From NCBI GenBank assembly GCA_943331295.2, contig CALQLA020000015.1:32845-96844 (forward strand): a stretch of DNA of 64,000 nucleotides, written 5' to 3'. Below the pieces are notes generated by a model that saw nothing but the letters and a program-made list of their open reading frames with translations, had not been told where the DNA came from and ran no database searches. The position numbers and the translations under genes are program-made. This DNA is from Bordetella parapertussis. Its GTDB lineage: Bacteria > Pseudomonadota > Gammaproteobacteria > Burkholderiales > Casimicrobiaceae. Position 1 is the first letter of the stretch, and every line of letters starts with the position of its first letter. Positions 16,470-24,570 of this stretch are shown in pieces.

Positions 16470-17420
16470 TTAGCGAACGACAGTTCGCGCGGCCCGGTTC
16501 GCGCTGCCGCGCTTCGCCACCGCCGCAGCAGCGCGTCGCTGGGAGAGCGCCAGTACCTCGTTGGCGACGAGCGCCCCCAGCACCAGCGCCCCGCCGACGA
16601 GCGTGCTGCCCGCGGGCCTCTCGCCGGCGCCGAGCCACGTCCACGCAATGCCGAACAGCACCTCGAGCAGGCCCAGCAGCGCGAGTTCCGGCGCGGGCAG
16701 CACGCGCGCGAGCCGAACGACGAGCAGGCACGGGATCGCCAGCTGGACCACGCCCAGCAGCGCGAGCAGGCCGAGGTCGTGCGCCGACGCCTGCAGCGGC
16801 CATGCGAGCGGCAGCGTCACCGCGGCGGAGAGCATGGCGCCGATCATCGCTGCCGGCAGCATGTCCTGCGGCGGCGCATCGTCGTCGGGATCGCCGGCGC
16901 CGTGGCTGATGTGCTGCAGCACCGTCCAGTTGATCGCCGCCGCCAGCGGCACCAGCAGCGCGACGGCGGTGCCGACCAGCGAAACGCCCCGGACCGCCTC
17001 CTGCCCGAACATCCACGCGATGCCGACGCCGGCGACGGCGACGGCGAGCCAGGTGCGCAGCGGCAGACGGTGCTGCAGGAAGAAGCGCGCGAATACCGCG
17101 GTGATCAGCGGCCCGATGGCCATCGTGACCAGCACGTTGGCGACCGTGGTCAGCGTGATCGCCGTCATGAACGCGGTGTACATGAACGCCCAGCACAGGC
17201 CCGACACCCACAGCGGCCAGCGCGCGGAGAGCAGGCCGCGCCAGAGCGCCGCGCCGCGCATCGTCGTCAGCGCGGCAACCATCGCCAGCGCGTTGAACAG
17301 GCTGCGCCAGAAGGTCACCTCGAAGCTCCGCGCGGCGTCGAGCTGGCGCGTGACGACGCCGGCGATGCTCCAGAGGAGCGTCGCCACGATCATGAGCAGG
17401 ATGGCGCGGCGGTGAGTCAT
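16470..17420 (-). CDS. EamA/DMT superfamily transporter
   Basis: This 316-residue inner-membrane protein has about ten hydrophobic segments in two EamA halves: ILLMIVATLLWSIAGVVTRQL begins the first, and a second half covers roughly residues 160-300. Typical EamA landmarks are present, such as the FWRSLFNAL segment after helix 1 and LLEVLFGIAWTWLGAGERP near the end. Such carriers export or exchange metabolites or amino acids; the substrate is unknown. Start ATG 17420 (MTHRRAILL) fits the first helix. No clear operon partner. Confidence 0.88.
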   Translation of the reverse strand: MTHRRAILLMIVATLLWSIAGVVTRQLDAARSFEVTFWRSLFNALAMVAALTTMRGAALWRGLLSARWPLWVSGLCWAFMYTAFMTAITLTTVANVLVTMAIGPLITAVFARFFLQHRLPLRTWLAVAVAGVGIAWMFGQEAVRGVSLVGTAVALLVPLAAAINWTVLQHISHGAGDPDDDAPPQDMLPAAMIGAMLSAAVTLPLAWPLQASAHDLGLLALLGVVQLAIPCLLVVRLARVLPAPELALLGLLEVLFGIAWTWLGAGERPAGSTLVGGALVLGALVANEVLALSQRRAAAAVAKRGSANRAARTVVR

Positions 17421-17563
17421 TGTCAGGGGCAAAGGCCGCGCGGCGGCACCGTATTGTACCCGGTGGCCTGCCCGGCCTCGCGGATCGCCGCAACCCGCGT
17501 CCGTTGAACGGCGGCGCGATAACACCTATGCCCGGCCGACGATCTCTCACGAAAGGACAGGCG

Positions 17564-18304
17564 ATGACATCGGCCGCGGTCATCATCCCGACCACGGGCG
17601 CGCCCGAGGCGCGCGTCGCGATCGCCTCGGTCCTCGCGCAGACCCACCACGACGTGCAGCCGTGGCTGGTGGTCGACGGCCCGGAATGCGTCGCGCCGTT
17701 CAAGGCGGCCGTCGCGGGTCTCGACCTCCGCAGCGCGCGGGTGTCGGTGCTACCGGAGAACGTCGGGCGGGGCGGCTTCTACGGCCATCGCGTCTACGCG
17801 GCTTTTTCGCACCTGGTCAACGCCGACTGCGTGCTGTTCCTCCACCAGGACAACTGGTTCGAGCCCGACCACGTCGCGTCGATGATCGCCACTCTCGAGG
17901 CGGGCGACCTCGAATGGTGCTTCGCGCTGCGCCGGATCTGCGGTAGCGACGGGGCGTTCCTGCTGAACGACGACTGCGAAAGCCTCGGCAAGTGGGACGC
18001 CTGGACCGACATGCGCTTCGTCGACACCAACGCCTACTGCCTGCGGCGGTCCGTCGCGGTGCCCATGGCCGGCGCCTGGCACGGCGGATGGGGCCAGGAT
18101 CGCGTGTTCTTCTCGCAGCTCGCCCGGCACTTTCCGAAGTTCGACTGCACGCGCCGGTACACGGTGAACTACCGGCTCGCCGGCAATCCGGGCTCCGTCA
18201 CCCGCGAGTTCTTCGCCACCGGCAATGCGGCGATGCGCCAGCGCTACCCCGACGGCCTGCCGTGGCAAGCCGGGCCGGAGGCATCGCTTAGCCCGGTTCC
18301 GTAG
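17564..18304 (+). CDS. Glycosyltransferase family 2-like protein
   Basis: The 246-residue product has a GT-A fold start, AAVIIPTTGAPEARVAIASV, the typical first strand and nucleotide-sugar loop. A DxD-like region appears at FLHQDNWFEPDHV, where the His-Gln-Asp replaces the usual D-x-D. ATG 17564 is preceded by AAAGGACAG. The C-terminal half (WHGGWGQDRVFFSQL) is consistent with an acceptor-binding part. It is a soluble GT2-like protein, shorter than most, with unknown acceptor. Its 3' end overlaps the convergent regulator gene by 17 bp. Confidence 0.75.
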   Translation: MTSAAVIIPTTGAPEARVAIASVLAQTHHDVQPWLVVDGPECVAPFKAAVAGLDLRSARVSVLPENVGRGGFYGHRVYAAFSHLVNADCVLFLHQDNWFEPDHVASMIATLEAGDLEWCFALRRICGSDGAFLLNDDCESLGKWDAWTDMRFVDTNAYCLRRSVAVPMAGAWHGGWGQDRVFFSQLARHFPKFDCTRRYTVNYRLAGNPGSVTREFFATGNAAMRQRYPDGLPWQAGPEASLSPVP

Positions 18305-20954
18305 CCTGCGCTCCCTGCTGGTCCAGCCAGGCGGCGGCCTCGCCGGTCGCGGCCTCGTAGGAGAGCGCGGCGCCGTCCCCGTAGGCCGCGTCGTGCGCGG
18401 CATCGCCCAGCGCCGCGCGCGCCCGCGCATGCAGCGGCGCGACGAAGCGCTCGTCCGGCGGCTCGCGTTGCAGCCCCATCCGCGCCAGCAGCTCGTCCGA
18501 CGCACCGAGCAGGCGGACGCCGCGCGCCCAGTCGCCGCGGGCCATCGCCAGCCCGGCGGTGACGTCGAGCGCGAACTGGCCCTGCGACTTCGACCCGATG
18601 GCATCGCACGTGGCCAGGGCATCGCGAAGCATCGCCACCGGCCCGTCGAGGTCGCCCAGCGCCGCCGACGTCGCGGCGACGTTCACCAGCGCGTTCGCGA
18701 CGTTGCTGCGATTGCCGAGCGCGATGTTGAGCGCCAGCCCTTCCTGGTAGAGCGGCAGCGCCGCCGCCATGTCGCCTGCCGTGCGGTGGAACTCGGCGAG
18801 CCCGTTGAGCGCCACCGAGATGCTGAGGTCGTCGCCCAGCTCGCGGGCCAGCGCCAGCGCGGCCTCGAGGTGCGTCCGCGCCGCGTCGGGATCGTCCTGC
18901 GCCGCCGCGGTGTGCCCGAGCCACGCCAGCGCACTGACCGTGTCGACCTTCAGCCCGAGCGCGCGCGTCAACGCCAGCGCCTCGTCGAGGCAGCCGCGCG
19001 CCTCGCCGTAGCGACCGCGGAAGAATGCAATCTGGCCGGCGCCGAACAGCCCGCGCGCACGCGCCGCGGTCGGGGCCGCGGCACCGGGTCGCGCCAGCGC
19101 TTCGGCCAGCACCCGCGCGCCGAGCTCGAACAGTCCCCGGTTCACCCAGTAGGTGCGGACTGCCCCGACGAGCCGCAGCCCCTGCAGCGCGCCGTCGGCG
19201 GCGTGCGCGCACCACGCGTGGGCGGCGAGCAGGTTCTCCAGTTCGCCGTCGAGGCGCCTCCACCAGTCGCCCTGCGCGGGACCCAGCAGGTTCGCCTGCG
19301 CCTCCTCGGCGAGGGCGACGTAGAAGCCGAGATGGCGATCGCGGATGACGCGCGCCTCGGCCGAGTGCTCGAGCTTTTCCGCGGCGAAATCCCGTATCGT
19401 CTGCAGCCACCGGTAGATGCCGGGGGATTCCGGGCTTTCGAACGCGACCAGCGACTTTCCGGCCAGGCTGGAAAGGAGGTCGAGCGCGTCGGGCAGCGCC
19501 ACGATGCCGCCGGCGCAGACCGCTTCCGCGGCCTCGAGCGTGCAGCCGCCGGCGAACACCGACAGCCGCTGGAACATGGTTTTCTCGGCGTCGGTCAGGA
19601 GCTCGTAGCTCCAGTCGATCAGCGCGCGCAGGGTCTGCTGCCGCGGCAGCGCGATGCGGCTGCCCCCGGAAAGCAGGCGGAACCGGTCCTGGAGGCGTTC
19701 CGCGATCTTGTCCACCGACAGCACGCGGACCCGGGCCGCCGCCAGCTCGATCGCCAGCGGTATGCCCTCGACGCGGCGACAGATCGCGGTGACGGCGGGA
19801 GCGGTCTGCGCGGTCAGCACGAAGCCCGGCTGCTGCAGCCGCGCGCGGTCCAGGAACAGCGCCACGGCAGGGAACTGCGCCAGCGCTTCGATGCCTATGG
19901 ACCGGTGTTCATCGGGCAGCGCCAGCGTCGAGACCGGGTAGGTCTGCTCGCCGTCGATGCGCAGCGGCTCGCGGCTGGTGCAGACGATGCGCAGGCCCGG
20001 CGCCGCGCGCAGCAGCGTGTCCGCCATCGCGGCGCAGGCCCCGAGCACGTGCTCGCAATTGTCGAGCAACAGCAACAGCCGGCGCGTCGACACGCGCGCG
20101 ATCAGCGCCTCCAGCAGCGACGCGGTGCCGTCCTGCCGCACCGCCATCGCCTGCGCCGCCACCTGCGGCACCAGCGCGCCATCGGTGATCGACTCGAGCG
20201 CGACGAACCACGCGCCGTCGGGATACGCATCGAGGACTTCGCCGGCGACCCGCAGCCCGAGCCGCGTCTTGCCCATGCCGCCGGGACCGAGCAGGGTGAC
20301 GAGCCGGTTGCCGTCGAGCAGCCGCGTCACGTTCGCGACGTCGCCCTCGCGGCCGATGAACGAGGTGAGCTGCAGCGGCAGGTTGTGCGGCGTGGTGTCG
20401 AGCGAGCGCAGCGGCGGGAAATCCTGCAGGAGTTCCGGGTGCCGCACCTGGTAGACCCGCTCCGGGCTCTCGATGCCGCGCAGCCGGACCGCGCCCAGTT
20501 CGCGCAGCGCCACGTGGTCCGGCAGGCAGGCCGCCACCGCATCGGCAAATGCCTGCGAGACCAGGGTCTGGCCGCCGTGCGCCGCGCGCATGATCCGGGC
20601 CGCGCGATTGACCTCGGTCCCGAAGAAGTCGTTGTCGCGCCGCTGCACCATGCCCACGTGCAGGCCGCAGCGCACGCGCAGCGGAATCCCGGCGGTGGCC
20701 GCCGGGTCGAGCAGCGCGCGCTGGAGCGCGATCGTCGCGCCGAGCGCGGCGGCCGGCGTGGGGAAGACCGCATGCAGGCCGTCACCCATGGTCTTGACGA
20801 CGGTGCCACGGCCGGCGGCGACGGCGTCGTGCGACAGCGCGTCGTGCCGCTCCAGCGCCTCCTGCATGCGCTCGGGATGCTGCTCCCAGAGCCGGGTGCT
20901 GTCCTCGATGTCGCTGAACAGGAAGGTGACGACGTCGCCCGACGCTTCTGCCAT
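18288..20954 (-). CDS. Class III adenylate/guanylate cyclase fused to NTPase and TPR regulator domains
   Basis: The 888-residue protein has three parts. Residues about 5-170 form a class III nucleotide cyclase with both metal aspartates (Asp15 in LFSDIEDST, Asp58 in KTMGDGLHAVF), Lys54, and the transition-state pair Asn116/Arg120 in TEVNRAARI. A STAND-type NTPase follows: FIGREGDV, P-loop GPGGMGKT at 223-230, and LLLLLDNCEHVL as Walker B. The last ~350 residues are TPR-like helical repeats (ARTHLEAALALARELGD and similar). It resembles LuxR/MalT-like sensors in which the cyclase replaces the DNA-binding domain. All catalytic residues are present, so cNMP synthesis gated by ligand binding to the C-terminal region is plausible. 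Confidence 0.9.
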   Translation of the reverse strand: MAEASGDVVTFLFSDIEDSTRLWEQHPERMQEALERHDALSHDAVAAGRGTVVKTMGDGLHAVFPTPAAALGATIALQRALLDPAATAGIPLRVRCGLHVGMVQRRDNDFFGTEVNRAARIMRAAHGGQTLVSQAFADAVAACLPDHVALRELGAVRLRGIESPERVYQVRHPELLQDFPPLRSLDTTPHNLPLQLTSFIGREGDVANVTRLLDGNRLVTLLGPGGMGKTRLGLRVAGEVLDAYPDGAWFVALESITDGALVPQVAAQAMAVRQDGTASLLEALIARVSTRRLLLLLDNCEHVLGACAAMADTLLRAAPGLRIVCTSREPLRIDGEQTYPVSTLALPDEHRSIGIEALAQFPAVALFLDRARLQQPGFVLTAQTAPAVTAICRRVEGIPLAIELAAARVRVLSVDKIAERLQDRFRLLSGGSRIALPRQQTLRALIDWSYELLTDAEKTMFQRLSVFAGGCTLEAAEAVCAGGIVALPDALDLLSSLAGKSLVAFESPESPGIYRWLQTIRDFAAEKLEHSAEARVIRDRHLGFYVALAEEAQANLLGPAQGDWWRRLDGELENLLAAHAWCAHAADGALQGLRLVGAVRTYWVNRGLFELGARVLAEALARPGAAAPTAARARGLFGAGQIAFFRGRYGEARGCLDEALALTRALGLKVDTVSALAWLGHTAAAQDDPDAARTHLEAALALARELGDDLSISVALNGLAEFHRTAGDMAAALPLYQEGLALNIALGNRSNVANALVNVAATSAALGDLDGPVAMLRDALATCDAIGSKSQGQFALDVTAGLAMARGDWARGVRLLGASDELLARMGLQREPPDERFVAPLHARARAALGDAAHDAAYGDGAALSYEAATGEAAAWLDQQGAQATEPG

Positions 20955-21057
20955 CGGGAATTCCTACGCGGCGCGGCGCGCGCCGCCTGCCCGGCACGGC
21001 CGGGGAAACGAACGGCCGCCCAGTGCCGGGGCGGTCATCACGCTGCCGGCGGGATGG

Positions 21058-21354
21058 TCAGGTCTGGGCCTTGGTCGGGGCCGACGTGCCCGTGCGCGGG
21101 CAAGTGCCGACCTCGACCTGGCTGCTGATCGCGTCGATGTCGGCCTGCGTCACGCCGTCGACGTTCAGCAGGTCGCTGACGGCCTTGAAGCAGCCTTTGG
21201 CGGCCCGGTAGTCGACGATCGCCTTGGCCTTGACGGCGCCGATCGGCGGCAGCGCGGCGAGCTGGGCCTGCGTCGCCGAGTTGAGGCTGAGCGTAGCCGC
21301 CAACGCGAGCGTCGGGAAGAAAAGCCACAGGGACAACAGCAGCGCACGCTTCAT
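21058..21354 (-). CDS. Secreted ComEA-like helix-hairpin-helix protein
   Basis: The 98-residue protein has a signal peptide (ALLLSLWLFFPTLALAA) and a double helix-hairpin-helix domain: LNSATQAQLAALPPIGAVKAK and LLNVDGVTQADIDAI. This is the ComEA/TIGR00426 family, which binds double-stranded DNA nonspecifically in the periplasm during uptake. Start ATG 21354 has GGAG upstream; an in-frame ATG at 21369 would add five residues. There is no membrane anchor beyond the signal, as usual for Gram-negative ComEA. No other competence gene is nearby. Confidence 0.88.
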   Translation of the reverse strand: MKRALLLSLWLFFPTLALAATLSLNSATQAQLAALPPIGAVKAKAIVDYRAAKGCFKAVSDLLNVDGVTQADIDAISSQVEVGTCPRTGTSAPTKAQT

Positions 21355-21461
21355 GTCTTCGGTCTCCATGCCGCCACTCGGGCGGGTTGCTGCGCGCCAT
21401 ACTAAGGCGTGACCCGGGCGCCGGCAAGCGCCATCTGCTCGCCTGCCATCTGCTCGCGGCC

Positions 21462-22100
21462 TCAGGGCGCCAGCCGTTCCCTCAGCCAGCCGCCGTCGGG
21501 CCCGAGCGTGTAGCGCAGGCGGTCGTGCAGGCGGCTCTTCCTGCCCTGCCAGAATTCGAACGTGTCCGGCACCAGCCGGTAGCCGCCCCAGTGCGGGGGT
21601 CGCGGCGGGTCGAGCATGTAACTGGCGCCGATCCGCGCCGCCTCGGTCACCAGCACGACGCGCGAGGCGATCACCCGGCTCTGCGGCGACGCCCACGCGC
21701 CGATCCGCGAGTCGAGCGGCCGCGTGCGGAAATAGGCATCCGATTCCGCTGCGCTGACGCGCTCGACGCGACCCTCGATCCGCACCACGCGCTCCAGCGC
21801 CACCCAATGGAATTGCAGGGCCGCCTGCGGGTTGGTGGCAAGTTCCTGCCCCTTGCGGCTTTCGTAGTTGGTGTAGAACACGAGCCCGCGGGCGTCGCAT
21901 TCCTTCAGCAGCACGACCCGCGTCGACGGCCGGCCCTCCGGGGTGCAGGTCGCGAGCGTCATCGCGGTGGGCTCGGGCAGCTTTGCCATGAGCGCCTCTT
22001 CCAGCCAGCGCTCGAACTGCAGCAGCGGGACGCTCGCGGAATGGGACTCGTCGAGCTCGGCGTGCTCGTAACTCTGGCGGATATGGGCGATTTCCTTCAT
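21462..22100 (-). CDS. pdxH: Pyridoxamine 5'-phosphate oxidase
   Basis: This 212-residue cytoplasmic FMN enzyme oxidises pyridoxine/pyridoxamine 5'-phosphate to PLP. The FMN-binding core is visible: [35 protein letters not shown] and [16 protein letters not shown]. The active-site region [17 protein letters not shown] and C-terminal RLHDRLRY (substrate Arg/His) are present, as is WGGYRLVPD near the end. Length is standard, and ATG 22100 opens directly into [11 protein letters not shown], a common PdxH start. It lies in tandem with the ComEA-like gene but 107 bp away. Confidence 0.95.
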   Translation of the reverse strand: MKEIAHIRQSYEHAELDESHSASVPLLQFERWLEEALMAKLPEPTAMTLATCTPEGRPSTRVVLLKECDARGLVFYTNYESRKGQELATNPQAALQFHWVALERVVRIEGRVERVSAAESDAYFRTRPLDSRIGAWASPQSRVIASRVVLVTEAARIGASYMLDPPRPPHWGGYRLVPDTFEFWQGRKSRLHDRLRYTLGPDGGWLRERLAP

Positions 22101-22247
22101 CCGCCGATTCTGCGGTGCGGCCGCGACAACGGCAATAGGGACGGGGCGCCGGTGCCGGGCGCGATGCGGCCGATCACCGGAATCGCCCTGGCATCATCGC
22201 CGCTTCCGCCGCGCGATCGCAATGCCGCGCGGCGGGGCGTCGCGGCT

Positions 22248-23729
22248 TCACGGCGCCTTGGCCAGCCGGCACTCCTGGCCCGCCGCGAGGCCGGTCTTCG
22301 CGGGGAAGCGCCCCGGATCGAACGTGGTCGCGCCGATGCCCGCCGCGTATTGCGCGAGCGCGGTGGCAACCTGCGCGAAGTCCTTCTGCGCGTCGGTCCG
22401 GGCGGCGGGATCGGCCGGGCCGGCGAGCGCGGCCATGTGATCGTTCGTCGCTTCCTGCAGGACCTTCAGCGCGTCGTCCGGCCACACCGCCAGCGTCATA
22501 GCGGCGCTGACCGGCTTGCCGTCGACCAGGCGCGGCGTGCCGTCGATGTTGCGCTGGCCGATGCCGCGGTTGATGTCCAGGATGTCCTTCAGCTTCGCGC
22601 ATTCGACCGACTCGGCGGCGTTGAACGACTCGATCACCGAATCCTTCGCCGCCCGCGCGATGGCCGCCTGCTGCGCTGCGTTGAGGCCGTTCCAGACACC
22701 ACGGTCGATGTGCATCCACGAGATCAGGAACGGCTGGTGCCACGACGGATGGTGCGCGTAGCGGGCGCCGATCTGCCCGATGTTCTGTGAGCAGTTGACC
22801 GGCGTACCGGGGGGAATGGGAAACGCGAGCGCGGGGCTGCAATCAAGGCTGCCGGCGTCGGGATTGCCCAGGGGACGCGCGGCGGTGGCTTCCTTCACCG
22901 GGAAGAAATCGACGAAGTCGTCGTACGGGTTGACGTACTCGAAGCCCTGGATCGTGCGGCGCTGCATCGGCAGCAGCACCGACTGGCCGCCCACCGGCGG
23001 ATAGAAGGTGAGCGTCTTCGCAGGAATGGCGCCGCGCTTCACCAAGAGGTCGCAGGCGCGGTCCACGATGTCCTGCGGCGGCGCGAGGTAGCGGATCCGC
23101 CAGCCCGACGTGCACAGCCCCGCGAGGCCGATGCCCTTGCCCTGGGCGACGCAGTCGGCGTCGCCGTCGTTGCAGTCGGGCTTGCCGATCGGCTGCGGGA
23201 AATAGCCCGACCCCTGCATCGTGCTGCCGACGACGGGAAGCACGACCTGGGTGCCGCCGCGGCGGTCCAGCACCGATTGCGCGAGCGCGAGGCCGTTGCC
23301 GTCGAAGCCGGCGATCTTCGCGTCGTAGAGAAACGCGATCATCTGCTCGAAGCGCATCCCGAACGGCACCGAGTTGTAGGCGAAGCCCCAGCTCGGCTCG
23401 GAGAAGCCCGGCTTCGGCCCGCCTGCGTTCGCGAACTGGATGCCGGCGCGCAGCGCGCTCGTCTCGCGCCCGGTGGCCTGGCTGCGCTGGAAGGTCACCG
23501 TCTGCCCGGCAGGCAGCGCCCCGGTGTACGCCTTGACCTTCTCGATGAAGATGCGGATCGCGCCGTACCCCGGGTTCCTGGGATCGGTCGACGTGCCGGC
23601 CCCGCGGCCGATCGTCGGCGACTCGCTGTATTCGTTGTAGGGAATGGTCACGTCCGCCAGCGCGAACGGGCCGAAGGCGGCGGCGCCGGTGGCGAGGGCC
23701 AGTGCCGGCAGGATCCGTTGCAGTGTCAT
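22248..23729 (-). CDS. TRAP-type (DctP-like) periplasmic substrate-binding protein
   Basis: The 493-residue secreted protein begins with a signal peptide (LALATGAAAFGPFALAD). Its C-terminal half carries DctP-like landmarks: FEYVNPYDDFVDFFP, then YAHHPSWHQPFLISWMHI and the helix VWNGLNAAQQAAIARAAKDSV, as in TRAP extracytoplasmic receptors. It is longer than the usual 330-380 residues, with a Cys-containing insert (KPDCNDGDADCVAQG). No TRAP membrane subunits (DctQ/DctM) are in the window, so it is an orphan receptor here. Ligand unknown. Confidence 0.75.
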   Translation of the reverse strand: MTLQRILPALALATGAAAFGPFALADVTIPYNEYSESPTIGRGAGTSTDPRNPGYGAIRIFIEKVKAYTGALPAGQTVTFQRSQATGRETSALRAGIQFANAGGPKPGFSEPSWGFAYNSVPFGMRFEQMIAFLYDAKIAGFDGNGLALAQSVLDRRGGTQVVLPVVGSTMQGSGYFPQPIGKPDCNDGDADCVAQGKGIGLAGLCTSGWRIRYLAPPQDIVDRACDLLVKRGAIPAKTLTFYPPVGGQSVLLPMQRRTIQGFEYVNPYDDFVDFFPVKEATAARPLGNPDAGSLDCSPALAFPIPPGTPVNCSQNIGQIGARYAHHPSWHQPFLISWMHIDRGVWNGLNAAQQAAIARAAKDSVIESFNAAESVECAKLKDILDINRGIGQRNIDGTPRLVDGKPVSAAMTLAVWPDDALKVLQEATNDHMAALAGPADPAARTDAQKDFAQVATALAQYAAGIGATTFDPGRFPAKTGLAAGQECRLAKAP

Positions 23730-23878
23730 CGTTTCGCCTCAGGGAGGTAGGTCGGGCATGGCGTCGGAAGAACTTCGCCGCAGGGACTGCGAGGAGGTGA
23801 GGCCCGGCGCATTCTTGCGGCAATGGTCGGGTTCGTCAACCGCCGGTGCCCGGCGCCCGCGCCGCCAGTGCGCGCCCG

Positions 23879-23914
23879 CATTAGATTGATTGCTCTAATG
23901 CTGCAGCACACAAT
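23879..23914 (+). promoter_or_regulatory. Predicted sigma-70 promoter and inverted repeat for the small RNA
   Basis: -35 TTGATT (23886-23891) and -10 CACAAT (23909-23914) are separated by 17 bp, each matching four of six consensus bases. The -35 box lies inside a perfect 7-bp inverted repeat, CATTAGA (23879-23885) and TCTAATG (23894-23900), which could be a regulator site. Transcription would start near G23921, exactly where the folded RNA begins. Confidence 0.55.
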
Positions 23915-23920
23915 CGTTTT

Positions 23921-24047
23921 GTGATGGCTGCCCGCGGCGCAAGACCGCAACCGTTTTCCCCCGCCGGCGCAGCATCGCGACCTGTGTCTTTTTCCTCCTC
24001 CTAAAAGATACAGCCTCCGCCCCGGCCGCAAGGTCGGGGCTTTTTTT
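23921..24047 (+). ncRNA. Candidate small RNA with an anti-Shine-Dalgarno hairpin loop
   Basis: The stretch between the DctP-like and crystallin genes has no good reading frame but a complete small-RNA layout of about 127 nt. Stem 1 pairs 23921-23931 (GTGATGGCTGC) with 23969-23978 (GCAGCATCGC), with one bulge. Stem 2 pairs CTGTGTCTTTT (23982-23992) with AAAAGATACAG (24003-24013), 11 pairs with one G-U, exposing the loop TCCTCCTCCT, complementary to ribosome-binding sites. Stem 3 is a canonical terminator ending in seven T. Loops of this type are known from CCUCCUCCC-motif (cuckoo) RNAs of alphaproteobacteria, which regulate mRNAs. Kinship to that family is not established. Confidence 0.65.
24019..24047 (+). 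terminator. Rho-independent terminator of the small RNA
   Basis: GCCCCGGCC (24019-24027) pairs with GGTCGGGGC (24032-24040), nine pairs with one G-U, around the stable tetraloop GCAA, followed by seven T (24041-24047). It is the best intrinsic terminator seen in the window and reads on the + strand. Confidence 0.9.
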
Positions 24048-24192
24048 GCCCGCGCGCGGGCATGGCGATGGGTGCGGCGCCGTACCGACGCCAGGTGCGG
24101 CAGCGTCCAATCTTGTCCCCGGTCATCCACCGCGCACCCTGGCCCGATCCCGGCGCCCGGCCCGCGGCGGAAAACCGAAGGACAACCCAGCC

Positions 24193-24540
24193 ATGCATGC
24201 AGTCATCAAGCCCCTCGCGCTTGCCATCGCGATGCTCGCCGGCGGCACCGCATTCGCCGGCGTCACCTTCTACGAATCCGAGAACTTCGGCGGCCGCGAA
24301 ATCCGGGGCGACGGCTCGATGCCGAACTTCCGCGCGATCGACTTCAACGACCGCGCGTCGTCGCTGCGGGTGGACTGGGGCTACTGGATCTTCTGCAGCG
24401 ACGCGCGCTTCCAGGGCGAGTGCCGCACCTTCGGCCCGGGCGAATACCGGAACCTCCCGCCGGCGCTCAACAACCGCATCTCGTCGGGCCGCCGGGTGTC
24501 GAACGACTACCCGTACCCGGACCAGCCCGCCTGGCGCTAG
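24193..24540 (+). CDS. Secreted beta/gamma-crystallin-fold protein
   Basis: The 115-residue protein has a Sec signal peptide (LALAIAMLAGGTAFAG) and then one beta/gamma-crystallin domain of two Greek keys. VTFYESENFGGREI is the first key (F/Y-x-x-x-x-F-x-G), and IFCSDARFQGECRTFGPGEY is the second. Two cysteines in the second motif could form a disulfide. Bacterial members often bind Ca2+ through an (N/D)-(N/D)-x-x-S/T-S loop; FNDRASSLRVDWG partly fits. Envelope stress or structural roles are known for homologues, but function here is open. ATG 24193 is the start just before the signal. Confidence 0.88.
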   Translation: MHAVIKPLALAIAMLAGGTAFAGVTFYESENFGGREIRGDGSMPNFRAIDFNDRASSLRVDWGYWIFCSDARFQGECRTFGPGEYRNLPPALNNRISSGRRVSNDYPYPDQPAWR

Positions 24541-24570
24541 GCTTCGATCGGAGGTGACCCCGGCGCGGCG

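Noticed and set aside
18288..18304. Overlap of two convergent coding ends as a sign of misannotation
   Set aside because: Both proteins have convincing domains; a 17-bp tail overlap between convergent genes is common in compact genomes.
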